Source of the DNA: a virus
Virus record (IMG/VR): IMGVR_UViG_3300028173_000073
Span: 1-20,821 of that record
Length of the DNA: 20,821 nt
Strand: one strand, 5' to 3'
Part shown: positions 1 through 7,090 of the stretch, one piece after another
Layout: every line of letters begins with the position of its first letter
Numbering within the stretch: position 1 is the first letter of the stretch
Made by a program: the position numbers and the translations under genes
Notes under the pieces: model-generated
Databases searched by the model: none
What the model was told of the DNA's origin: nothing
What the model saw: the letters and a program-made list of their open reading frames with translations, nothing else

Positions 1-1
1 G

Positions 2-226
2 ACCTGCCACGAATGCCAGCACGGCCCCGGCCTCTGCGCTCACCCGCTCGTCCAGCCATTCCACGGCGAGCCACCCAGTAGTCTCGGCTCGTCCATCGTG
101 GACTGGTGCGCGGACCACCTCGTCCCCGCCGGGAAAACGTGGGCACGCCCGCGCAGGGATGCCCCGCCGTGCCCGGGGGCGACTCCCCCGAGGGGCAGCC
201 GTGAGCGGAGCCCCAGCAGGGCGTAA
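2..226 (+). CDS. 3' end of a small cysteine-containing protein (partial)
   Basis: The reading frame is open from the first base of the window to a TAA at 224-226, giving 74 residues without a visible start. The beginning is rich in cysteine and histidine: a C-x2-C pair (TCHEC), then GPGLCAHP, and a WC further on. This spacing resembles small phage zinc-binding proteins, but the family is not recognised. The last third is arginine- and proline-rich and less convincing as folded protein. The gene must begin upstream of the window. It could be a short unknown phage protein of the early or middle region. Confidence 0.4.
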   Translation, partial: TCHECQHGPGLCAHPLVQPFHGEPPSSLGSSIVDWCADHLVPAGKTWARPRRDAPPCPGATPPRGSRERSPSRA

Positions 227-281
227 CCTCAGCGGCAAGACGCCGGCCGGTGCCTCGCTGCTGGCTGGCGCTGGGCTCCGC
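205..281. repeat. Imperfect inverted repeat
   Basis: GCGGAGCCCCAGC at 205-217 is the reverse complement of GCTGGGCTCCGC at 270-281 apart from one bulged C. The arms are 52 bases apart. As RNA this could form a 12-bp stem. No U-run follows, so it is not a classical intrinsic terminator. Chance matches are possible in DNA this GC-rich. Confidence 0.3.
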
Positions 282-465
282 CTTCGCGCCTCTGACGCCG
301 CCGCTCGTGCCGACCGGAGGGACGACTCTACCCGGGCGCGTCAAGCGGGCGGCCGTAAGTCGGCGGGATCGTTTGCGGCCGTGCTGCTCGGGGGGTGGGG
401 CGCAGGCATGCCCGGTTGACGGATTGCGCCGCCTGTGATTACGTCAATCTCGACACGGAGACCCG
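227..465 (+). other. Weakly coding or intergenic stretch
   Basis: No convincing gene is seen in these 239 bases. Two candidates overlap. A GTG at 201 has a good AGGGG site five bases upstream and would give 72 residues ending at 419, but its codons end in G or C less often than in neighbouring genes. A GTG at 250 gives 62 residues ending at 438, with slightly more coding-like third positions but no ribosome-binding site. Neither protein resembles anything known. The stretch also carries parts of two inverted repeats, listed separately, so it may be a regulatory or structured leader for the genes that follow. Confidence 0.3.
416..447. promoter_or_regulatory. Possible operator: TTGACG / CGTCAA inverted half-sites
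   Basis: TTGACG at 416-421 and its reverse complement CGTCAA at 442-447 are separated by 20 bases, just upstream of the small gene at 466. The first half also resembles a -35 box, but no good -10 hexamer lies 16-18 bases downstream. It could be a repressor-binding site, a weak promoter, or chance. Confidence 0.15.
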
Positions 466-714
466 GTGCCGCTGCCCCGCCTCGCGCCCATGTTGCCCGC
501 AGACCGTCGGCCGTCCATCGGGCGCCGCTGCTACCTGTGTCGAGCCTCGGGGGCGCTCTGGAGGGTGGCAGCAGACCACGCCGGGGCCGCATCGGAGAAC
601 ACCGCGAGAGCTGGCGCACACCGCTGGGCGAAGCGGTACGGCAAGGCGTGGCCGCCCGAGGTCGACCAGCACGGCGATCCCGTCGATGCTGCACACAAAA
701 AGGGTGACGCATGA
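466..714 (+). CDS. Small hypothetical protein
   Basis: This 82-residue protein is not recognised. Its codons end mostly in G or C, as in the certain genes of this window, and its stop overlaps the start of the ParB-like gene as ATGA, both of which support it being real. The GTG start at 466 has GGAG at 457-460, five bases upstream. An in-frame ATG at 490 is an alternative. The protein is basic, has one C-x2-C (CYLC near residue 23), and ends in a hydrophilic tail. It contains no membrane segment. It is probably co-translated with the ParB-like gene, so a role in the same process is possible but unproven. Confidence 0.55.
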   Translation: MPLPRLAPMLPADRRPSIGRRCYLCRASGALWRVAADHAGAASENTARAGAHRWAKRYGKAWPPEVDQHGDPVDAAHKKGDA

Positions 715-1331
715 CGACGCAGGCAGCAACACCAGCCGCGGAATGGGTGGCGCTCGACGCTCTGGAGCCGTGGGACCGCAACGCTCGGCAGCACAGCGAC
801 GACAGCACTCGGAAACTGGTCGCGGGCATCCGGCGGTTCGGCTTCCTGGTGCCGCTCACCGCGTGGCGGGCGGAGTCGCGCATCGCCGCGGGGCATGGGC
901 GCCGGCTGGCGATGCTGGCGCTGCTCCGTGAGGACCCCGCCTTCATCCCGCGGAACGCGCCCCCCGGGGTCGGGCCGGGCATGGTCCCCGTCATGTTCGA
1001 GGACTTCGCCACAGAGGCGCAGTTCAAGGCGTTCGCCATCGCGGACAACCGGCAGGCGAAGAACGCTGAGGACGACGACGAGGCGGTTGCTGCCGTGCTC
1101 GCGGAGCTTGACGCGCAGGGGATCGAGTTCGACGGGATGGGCTTCGACGACGACGAGATCGCGGAGTTGCTCAATCCCGAGAGCGACGAGGACGATCCGT
1201 TCGAGGGCGGCGTGGACGATATGGACGAGGTCTGCGACGTGATGGTGGAGTGCGCCGACGAGAACGAACAGGGGCGAGCGTTGGAGCTGCTCCACAATGA
1301 GGGGTTCACATGCCGCGCGCTCACATCGTAA
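711..1331 (+). CDS. ParB-like (ParB/sulfiredoxin fold) protein
   Basis: The 206-residue protein has an N-terminal ParB-type domain at about residues 11-115. It opens with the typical VALDALEPWDRNAR segment, followed by a helix ending GFLVPLT, the nucleotide-binding motif GHGRR at 61-65, and an IADNR motif at 110-114. Family members bind or hydrolyse CTP in chromosome partitioning, or act as phage nucleases or partners of DNA-modifying enzymes. A strongly acidic linker follows (about 119-175). The C-terminal 30 residues read like a small alpha/beta unit (VMVECADENEQ, then EGFTCRAL), a tail often seen on phage ParB-fold proteins. There is no DNA-binding HTH of the kind found in true partition ParB, so plasmid-style partitioning is unlikely. 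The start is preceded by an AAAGGG site. The gene overlaps the ABC/GNAT gene by 22 bases. Confidence 0.85.
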   Translation: MTTQAATPAAEWVALDALEPWDRNARQHSDDSTRKLVAGIRRFGFLVPLTAWRAESRIAAGHGRRLAMLALLREDPAFIPRNAPPGVGPGMVPVMFEDFATEAQFKAFAIADNRQAKNAEDDDEAVAAVLAELDAQGIEFDGMGFDDDEIAELLNPESDEDDPFEGGVDDMDEVCDVMVECADENEQGRALELLHNEGFTCRALTS

Positions 1332-2392
1332 GAGAGTCTCGGGTGGTCCGCTCGGGTCGTGTGATGCAGTTGGAGGGCATGTTCGACGTGCTCCCGTCTG
1401 ACGTGTCGCGCGTCGAGTGGGACGTGTCGGTGCCGGTAGAAGATCGAGACTGGCAGGTAGGCTTGATCGTTGGCCCGTCGGGCTCGGGCAAGAGCACGAT
1501 CGCCGCGGAACTATTCGGCGAGGCCCTGGTGGACGAGCACGAGTGGGCGCACGATCGCGCGCTCGTCGACGGGTTCCCTGCCGACATGACTGCCACGCAG
1601 GTAGCGGACACCCTGTCACGGGTGGGGTTCTCGTCGCCGCCGGCATGGCGACGGCCATACCATGTGCTAAGCACCGGGCAGAAGTTCCGCGCGGACGTGG
1701 CACGGGCGATGGCCGAGAACCGTAGCGGGCTCGTGGTCTTCGATGAGTTTACGAGCGTGGTCGACCGGCAGGTCGCGCAGATCGGATCCAGCGCGGTTGG
1801 GCGTGCCGTTCGAGCCACGCCGGGTCAGCAGTTCATCGCGGTGACTTGTCACTATGACGTGGAGGAATGGCTCCAGCCCGATTGGGTGCTGCGCGTCGAT
1901 GAGGGACGATTCCTGTGGAGGTCGGTTCAACGACGACCCCCGATCACGCTCGACATTCGGCAGTGTGACGTTGAAGCGTGGCGGCTATTCCGCGAACATC
2001 ACTATCTGAGCCGCACGATCTCGAATAGTTCGCGCTGCTATGTGGCGTTCGTCGACGGGCGCCCGGCAGCATTCGTAGCGATGAACCCGTGGAGCCACGT
2101 TCGGCGGGGAGCGTGGCAGATGCATAGGGTGGTCTGTCTCCCCGACTTTCAAGGCGTTGGGATCGGACGACGTATGATGGACCATGTGGCGGCGCTATTC
2201 CTGCGAGAGAGCGGCCCCGTGTATATCGTGACCAGCGTGAGAGGGTTGGCGCGGTCGCTGGCGCGCGATCCAAAGTGGCGAATGACTCGCAAGCCGTCTC
2301 GCGTCACGTCCAAGCCCGGCAAGAACATGGTTCAGAAGACGATTTCACGCGGCCGACTGACCACGACGTTTCGGTATGCGGGGTCTCGCTGA
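1310..2392 (+). CDS. ABC-type ATPase fused to GNAT acyltransferase (COG2401-like)
   Basis: The 360-residue protein joins two domains. Residues about 40-205 are an ABC ATPase with Walker A GPSGSGKST (55-63), signature LSTGQ (120-124), Walker B LVVFDE with catalytic E146, D-loop SVVDR (149-153) and switch H181. All the residues needed for hydrolysis in a dimer are present. Residues about 213-325 are a GNAT fold with HHYL (230-233) and the acyl-CoA loop region VVCLPDFQGVGIGRR (274-288). This order matches the family named ABC-type ATPase fused to a predicted acetyltransferase. There are no membrane segments and no transporter partner, so it is not a transporter. Mu Mom, a DNA base-modifying enzyme, also has a GNAT fold, which makes an act on DNA conceivable. 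The start has GAGGGG five bases upstream. GC content is visibly lower than in neighbouring genes, suggesting later acquisition. Confidence 0.85.
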   Translation: MPRAHIVRESRVVRSGRVMQLEGMFDVLPSDVSRVEWDVSVPVEDRDWQVGLIVGPSGSGKSTIAAELFGEALVDEHEWAHDRALVDGFPADMTATQVADTLSRVGFSSPPAWRRPYHVLSTGQKFRADVARAMAENRSGLVVFDEFTSVVDRQVAQIGSSAVGRAVRATPGQQFIAVTCHYDVEEWLQPDWVLRVDEGRFLWRSVQRRPPITLDIRQCDVEAWRLFREHHYLSRTISNSSRCYVAFVDGRPAAFVAMNPWSHVRRGAWQMHRVVCLPDFQGVGIGRRMMDHVAALFLRESGPVYIVTSVRGLARSLARDPKWRMTRKPSRVTSKPGKNMVQKTISRGRLTTTFRYAGSR

Positions 2393-2994
2393 TGGCACGC
2401 AAGCCCCGCGCCGACAAGTTCGCCGGCCAGCCCGTCGCCCGCCTCGCCGACGCCATCGACCGCGCCATCACCAAAGGCGCGCTCTCGGGTGACGCTCAGA
2501 TGCTCGCCGCGCTTCAGCGCGAGGTCCGGGCGCTCATGCTCGGGGTGTGCGAGCCACCGCCGCCGCCGAAGGTGTTTCGCGGGCGCAAGCAGCTCGTGTT
2601 CGAGGCCGTGCTCCAAGGCATGACCCCGGCCGAGACCATGGAAGCCGTGGGGTGCAGTCGCGCGACGGAGTACCGCTGTCGGAAGGATCCCGAGTTCCAA
2701 GCGGCGCTGGCCGAGGCGCGGGCGCATCGCATCGTGGCGGTGCAGGAGTCGGCCGGCGACCTGCTGCCGCTCGCCCTCCAGCGCATGCGCGGGATCCTGC
2801 TCGACCCGGCCGCAGCGCACAAGGATCTGATCGCGGTGTTCCGCGAGTTGGCCGACCGATCGGGGCTGGCGAAGACCGAGCGCGTGGAGGTCGAGGAGGT
2901 CGGCGACAAGCACGCGGGCGACGTTCGCGGGTCCGCGGCCGAGGCTGCCACCCGTCTCCGGGTGCTCGTGGGCGGTCGCGCCGAGTCGATCTGA
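2392..2994 (+). CDS. terS: Putative terminase small subunit (HTH protein)
   Basis: The 200-residue protein has a helix-turn-helix region at about residues 67-110: a helix, then GMTPAETMEAVGCSRATEY and a helix beginning with the DPEFQAAL segment. This layout is typical of phage small terminases, which bind the packaging site and load the large subunit. The helical stretch at 111-160 could oligomerise, and the C-terminus is charged. The position two genes before the large terminase supports the call. ATG at 2392 is chosen because it forms a TGATG junction with the previous stop. An upstream in-frame start at 2275 would add 39 unlikely residues inside the previous gene. It could instead be a general DNA-binding regulator. 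Confidence 0.65.
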   Translation: MARKPRADKFAGQPVARLADAIDRAITKGALSGDAQMLAALQREVRALMLGVCEPPPPPKVFRGRKQLVFEAVLQGMTPAETMEAVGCSRATEYRCRKDPEFQAALAEARAHRIVAVQESAGDLLPLALQRMRGILLDPAAAHKDLIAVFRELADRSGLAKTERVEVEEVGDKHAGDVRGSAAEAATRLRVLVGGRAESI

Positions 2995-3809
2995 TGCTCG
3001 TCGGCCCCTCGCTACTCGTGACCCTCGCCCCGCATTCGGGGTCCCGCTCGCTCGCCCGCCGGCTCCAGGTCGAGGTCGAGCGACCCGCGGGCCTGACGGC
3101 AGGGACGCACGTGGGCCTGTGGGCTGGCGCTGACCGATGGCCCGGCCGGCGCATGCTCGGGGCGACCCGCGACCCGGTGGCGTGGCACGTGGCGCACTTC
3201 GGGCACTGGGCGCGCGGGGCGAGCGGCGCGGAGCGGCTGGCCCCGTGGATGGCCCCCGCGGCGGCTCAGGCGGCCCGTGCTGCCGCTGCCGAGTTCGGCA
3301 CGCTCGCGAGTGCAGCGCGGCACGCCCCGGCGCTGCTGGGCTACCTGTGGGCGTCCTACGTGGTGGGCGTGGCGACCCCGGGCGCGGTCCTCGCCGACGT
3401 GGACGCCCGGCCGGCGGCGATGTCGTGGCCGATGCAGGGCGAGACGGTGGCCCCGGCCCGGTGGATGGCCGAGCGTGGCGCGGGCCTCGCGACCTGGGGC
3501 TATGTGCGACAGTTCTACCCCCGGCGGCTGTGGTCGCGCGGGGTCGACGACCTCATCGCGAAGGCCCCGGACATGCTCGCCGACGCGCTGGTCGACTGCG
3601 GCCAGCTCGACGCGGGGCTCGCCGAGGTGTCCCAGGTGTGGGGCCTCGCCCTGTCGGGTGGTGCGGGCGCTGGGGCGTCCGCTGCGCCCTCGCCCGCCGT
3701 GGCCCCCACCTCGGAGCAGGCCGAGCGGTTGCGACGCGCTGAGCGGCTGATCTACGTGCTGCATCCCGGCTACCTGGACGGCACGGCGCCCCCGGTGGTG
3801 TGGGCATGA
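2994..3809 (+). CDS. Possible sulfotransferase-like protein
   Basis: The 271-residue protein sits between the terminase subunits, joined to both by TGATG and ATGA overlaps. Its start LLVTLAPHSGSRSLARRL (7-24) resembles the 5'-phosphosulfate loop of small phage and bacterial sulfotransferases, and ATRDPVAWHVAHF (57-69) resembles their 3'-phosphate motif. However, the serine usually found about eight residues after that arginine is not there. The middle is alanine- and tryptophan-rich, and 220-240 is a low-complexity Gly/Ala/Pro linker before a short charged C-terminal helix. If active it would transfer sulfate from PAPS to a sugar or protein. It may be a degenerate or structural relative, or an unrelated packaging accessory. 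Confidence 0.4.
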   Translation: MLVGPSLLVTLAPHSGSRSLARRLQVEVERPAGLTAGTHVGLWAGADRWPGRRMLGATRDPVAWHVAHFGHWARGASGAERLAPWMAPAAAQAARAAAAEFGTLASAARHAPALLGYLWASYVVGVATPGAVLADVDARPAAMSWPMQGETVAPARWMAERGAGLATWGYVRQFYPRRLWSRGVDDLIAKAPDMLADALVDCGQLDAGLAEVSQVWGLALSGGAGAGASAAPSPAVAPTSEQAERLRRAERLIYVLHPGYLDGTAPPVVWA

Positions 3810-5569
3810 CCGCGGCACTACGCGCGGCGGGGCCTCTCGACCTGGACGCGCTGCTCCAGCGGGTCGAGGACGCGCAGACGGCACGGCGGCAGGCCCGCGC
3901 GCTGCTCGTGCTCGTCGAGCAGTTGGCCGCGCACCCCGCGTCGGAGGGCACCGACGGGTCGCGCGTGCTGTCGTGGGCGGTCGAGCAGATGGAAGCGCAC
4001 CACGCGGCGGCCGGGCGCTCGCCGCTCGCCTACGCCGAACCGTGGGCGCCGAGGTGCAACCGCTGCGGGGCGTGGGATCCCGTCATGGGCGAACTCGCGA
4101 GTCCCGAGATGACGTGGACCGGGGAGGGCGCGGTCCATGAATGCCCGTGCTGCGGGGTGCGGGAGGCGCGGACCTCGCAACGGCTGGCGCTGCGGCGCGC
4201 GCTCGTCGAAGACGCGGACTATGCGTTCATCCTCGGCGGGAACCGTACCGGCAAGTCGGAGGGGGCCGCGCAGCTCTGCGCCGCCGTGACCCTCGGGCGA
4301 GACGACCCCGGGACGCGCGAGTGGGTGCGGTCGCTGGGCATCGACCTCGCCGACATCAGCCTACGCAAGTTGCCCGAAGGGGCGGGCCTGTCCTACGCCA
4401 TCGCGCTCACCTCTCACGACTCGCTCCAGTACGTGCGGCCGAAGTTGGCGCGCTACCTCCCCGCCGGGACCCGGTACCGGGCGTGGACGGGCAACCAGCA
4501 GGCCGAAGCGCGGACGGAGGACGGTGGGAAGGTGGTGTGCAAGTCCGTCGACCAGGGCCGGCGGGCGATGCAGGGCGCGGCGGCCCGGTTCGTGTGGCCC
4601 GACGAGGAGATCGACGGGAACGAAGCGATCGAGATCATGGAGGAACTGGACGCCCGGTTGACCGACGCGAACGGGTGGATGGTGCTGTCGATGACCCCGC
4701 TAAAGGGGTGGACGCCGATGCTGGAGCGGTACGTGAAGACGCCCCGCCCTGATGTGCTCGTGTCCCACCTCAGCGTCCTGGATAATCCCTACATCGAGCG
4801 GGCCAGCGTCGTGAAGCGGCTGGCGCGGTACGGCGAGCGGATCCGGCTGGCCCGTGAGCGCGGGACCATCACGGCGATAGAGGGGGCGGTGCATCCCGAT
4901 TTCGACCGGGCGGTGCATGTCGTCCCGGCGTTCCCGATCCCGACCGAATGGCCGCGCCTCGCCGGTATCGACTTCGGCGTGCGGGACCCCTTCGTCCACC
5001 TCTGGTGCGCGCTCGGCCCGGACGAGGTCGTCCACGTCTACCGCGAGCATTACAAGCGCGACGACCGGCTGCGGGACCATGCGCGCGCGATCTGGGAGAT
5101 CGAGGGGTGCCCCGACTGCATGCCGCCCGAGTTCGGGTCAGACAAATGGCAGGGCTGGACGGTGCGGGTCGCGATGGGCGAGGTCAAGTGTGACACGTGC
5201 GACGGCACGGGGCGGCGGGAGCCGGAACCCGACGTGCGGTGGGCGGACGCGGCGGGGCTCGACCAGCGGCGGACCCTGTCGGGCGAGTACGGCATCGTCA
5301 CGGCGCCCGCGCACAAGGACCGGGCGGCCGGGTTCGACGTGCTCGACGAAGCGATGCAACTCGACGCGGAGGGGCGGCCCCACTTCGTCGTGCATGACTG
5401 CTGCCCCGAGACGATCCGCGAGTTGGAGGGCATCCGGTGGAACGATAAGCGGGTGAATGAGACGGCGACAATCGGCGACGACCACGCATGGGACACGCTC
5501 CGGTATGTGCTGCTCGGCGCTCGCCGGGCGGGCTATCTGTCGCCTCCGCCCGCGCTGGACGAGGATTGA
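3806..5569 (+). CDS. terL: Terminase large subunit
   Basis: This 587-residue protein is the packaging motor ATPase and headful or end-cutting nuclease. Walker A GGNRTGKS lies at 144-151, Walker B FVWPDEE at 262-268, and the coupling motif VLSMTP at 293-298. The RNase H-like nuclease follows, with D389 in GIDFG, a likely second acid near D481, and GDDHAWDTLRY at 558-567 supplying the third. Two cysteine modules are unusual. The first is before the ATPase (C84/C87 and C113/C116). The second lies inside the nuclease domain (C435/C438 and C462/C465, the latter in CDTCDGTG). Both could bind zinc. ATG at 3806 overlaps the previous stop as ATGA. A GTG two codons upstream is less likely. Confidence 0.95.
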   Translation: MTAALRAAGPLDLDALLQRVEDAQTARRQARALLVLVEQLAAHPASEGTDGSRVLSWAVEQMEAHHAAAGRSPLAYAEPWAPRCNRCGAWDPVMGELASPEMTWTGEGAVHECPCCGVREARTSQRLALRRALVEDADYAFILGGNRTGKSEGAAQLCAAVTLGRDDPGTREWVRSLGIDLADISLRKLPEGAGLSYAIALTSHDSLQYVRPKLARYLPAGTRYRAWTGNQQAEARTEDGGKVVCKSVDQGRRAMQGAAARFVWPDEEIDGNEAIEIMEELDARLTDANGWMVLSMTPLKGWTPMLERYVKTPRPDVLVSHLSVLDNPYIERASVVKRLARYGERIRLARERGTITAIEGAVHPDFDRAVHVVPAFPIPTEWPRLAGIDFGVRDPFVHLWCALGPDEVVHVYREHYKRDDRLRDHARAIWEIEGCPDCMPPEFGSDKWQGWTVRVAMGEVKCDTCDGTGRREPEPDVRWADAAGLDQRRTLSGEYGIVTAPAHKDRAAGFDVLDEAMQLDAEGRPHFVVHDCCPETIRELEGIRWNDKRVNETATIGDDHAWDTLRYVLLGARRAGYLSPPPALDED

Positions 5570-5600
5570 CGCCGCACGGGCCAGCGTGGTACGCCTCGTG

Positions 5601-5610
5601 GGAGGTGATC
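5601..5610 (+). promoter_or_regulatory. Near-perfect ribosome-binding site for the portal gene
   Basis: GGAGGTGATC is complementary over ten bases to the usual 3' end of bacterial 16S rRNA. It fixes the GTG start at 5612, with six bases between GGAGG and the start codon. It is the strongest such site seen in the window, and this gene is one of the few not translationally coupled to its neighbour. Confidence 0.85.
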
Positions 5611-5611
5611 C

Positions 5612-7090
5612 GTGCCTGACGAGTCCAAGCGGCAGATCCCCGAGGGGGCCATGGTCCCGCGCCCGAGCATGTGGGGCCGGGCTGGCGCTGCCATCATGCG
5701 CGCCCTCCGCATCGTGGACCCGGTCGTCCCGCTCGCCGAGACGCACACCCCGGGCGGCGACTTCGCTGCGGGCACGGCCACGGGTCCCGGCTACTCCATC
5801 CGGCGGGCGTGGTTCAGCTACGCCTTGTCGCCATGGGTCCAGGTCTGCGTTGAACGCATCGCCGAGGATCTGGCGTCGCTGCCCCTCGTCGCTGAGCGGC
5901 GCGCGGCCGATGGCTCGTGGGAGCGGGTCGACCGCAGCGAAGCGGTGGACATGCTCAACGACCCCGGGCGCGGTGGCGGGCTGGTGATGCGGTCGCAGTT
6001 CGCCGCGGATCAGGCGCTCGCCGCCAACGTGTTCCTCCTGCCGCTGCTCTCGGCGCTCAACGGTCGGCCGATCTCGATCACTCGGCTGCACCCCGCGCGG
6101 GTCGAGGCTATCCCGGGCGAGCAGGGGCTATTGGGCTGGTCGGTGGACGAAGGCGGGATCGCCCGCGAGTACACGGCTGATGCGGTCATCCACGCGCGGG
6201 GCCTGTCCTGGTCGGACGACCCGCGGGGCCTGATGGGCACGCCGCCGATCCAGGCGCTCGCCGCTGACCTCGACGCGGACCTCGCGCTTGCGGGGATGAC
6301 GAAGCGGAGCGCCGAGAAGGGCCGCCCCGATGCCATCTACCACCCCTCCAAAGAGGGCGAGCAGTGGGCGCCGCGGATCGTGGCGCTGATCAAGCGGCAA
6401 CTGGAGAGCGTGTTCTCGTCGTCGCACGGCGGCGTCGCCGTCCTGGACGGGGCCGGAAAGCTCGACGTGATCGGGTGGTCGCCGCGGGACATGGAAGGCG
6501 TCGAGGCGCGCACGTGGACGCGGCAGACCATCCTGTCCCGCTTCGGTGTGCCCCCGACGATCGCCGGCATTCCCGACGCCGCCAACTACGCGACCGCACA
6601 GCAGGAGGCGGTCACGTACTGGACGCGGCTCCAGGCCCGCGCGGCGACGCTGGATCAGGCGTTCACGGAGTTGTCGGTGCGGCTCGACCAGCCCGACCTA
6701 CGGATCCGGCACGACTTCTCGCGGGTCCCGGCGCTGGCTGACGTGCAGACGGCGGCGGTCGCCCGGGTGCAAGCATGGGTGCTGATGGGCGCCGACCCTG
6801 TGGCCGCCGCGGCGTATGAAGGGCTGGAGGACGTGCCCGCGTCCATGTTCCCGCTCCCCGACGCGGTGATCACTGCCGCGGAGGATGACGCCGACGACGC
6901 CGACGAGCCGACCCCGGCCGTGGTCGAGGTCGACACCGCCGCCGCCGAGGAGGCGCGCGACGAGCTGGCCGCCGCCCTCGACGCGCTGAGCGACCCCGAC
7001 GCCGACCCCGAGGTTGTGGCCGACGCGCTGGGGGGCCTGCGGGCCGCCCTGGACGCCGTCGAGGCGCTGATTGCTGAGGCGCGAGCGTGA
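5612..7090 (+). CDS. Portal protein (HK97-type)
   Basis: The 492-residue protein forms the dodecameric ring at the capsid vertex through which DNA passes. Typical portal features are the SPWVQVCVERIAEDLASLPL helix region near residues 70-90, the segment with FAADQALAANVFLLPL, the HPARVE strand, and the RFGVPPTIAGIPDAANYATAQQ segment around 310-330, which matches the conserved stem region. The last 70 residues (423-492) are very acidic and Ala-rich, with runs of Asp and predicted helix. This is longer than a minimal portal needs. The GTG start is set by an excellent ribosome-binding site. The gene lies directly after the large terminase, as is usual, and overlaps the next gene as GTGA. Confidence 0.93.
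   Translation: MPDESKRQIPEGAMVPRPSMWGRAGAAIMRALRIVDPVVPLAETHTPGGDFAAGTATGPGYSIRRAWFSYALSPWVQVCVERIAEDLASLPLVAERRAADGSWERVDRSEAVDMLNDPGRGGGLVMRSQFAADQALAANVFLLPLLSALNGRPISITRLHPARVEAIPGEQGLLGWSVDEGGIAREYTADAVIHARGLSWSDDPRGLMGTPPIQALAADLDADLALAGMTKRSAEKGRPDAIYHPSKEGEQWAPRIVALIKRQLESVFSSSHGGVAVLDGAGKLDVIGWSPRDMEGVEARTWTRQTILSRFGVPPTIAGIPDAANYATAQQEAVTYWTRLQARAATLDQAFTELSVRLDQPDLRIRHDFSRVPALADVQTAAVARVQAWVLMGADPVAAAAYEGLEDVPASMFPLPDAVITAAEDDADDADEPTPAVVEVDTAAAEEARDELAAALDALSDPDADPEVVADALGGLRAALDAVEALIAEARA

Noticed and set aside
2275-2391. Upstream extension of the small terminase
   Set aside because: It lies wholly within the end of the ABC/GNAT gene. The ATG at 2392 gives a standard TGATG junction.
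1310-2392. Reading the ABC protein as a transporter subunit
   Set aside because: There is no membrane protein beside it and its C-terminal half is a GNAT domain.
2547-2993. Upstream extension of the sulfotransferase-like gene
   Set aside because: The added 149 residues are Arg/Gly-rich and are the out-of-frame reading of the small terminase gene.
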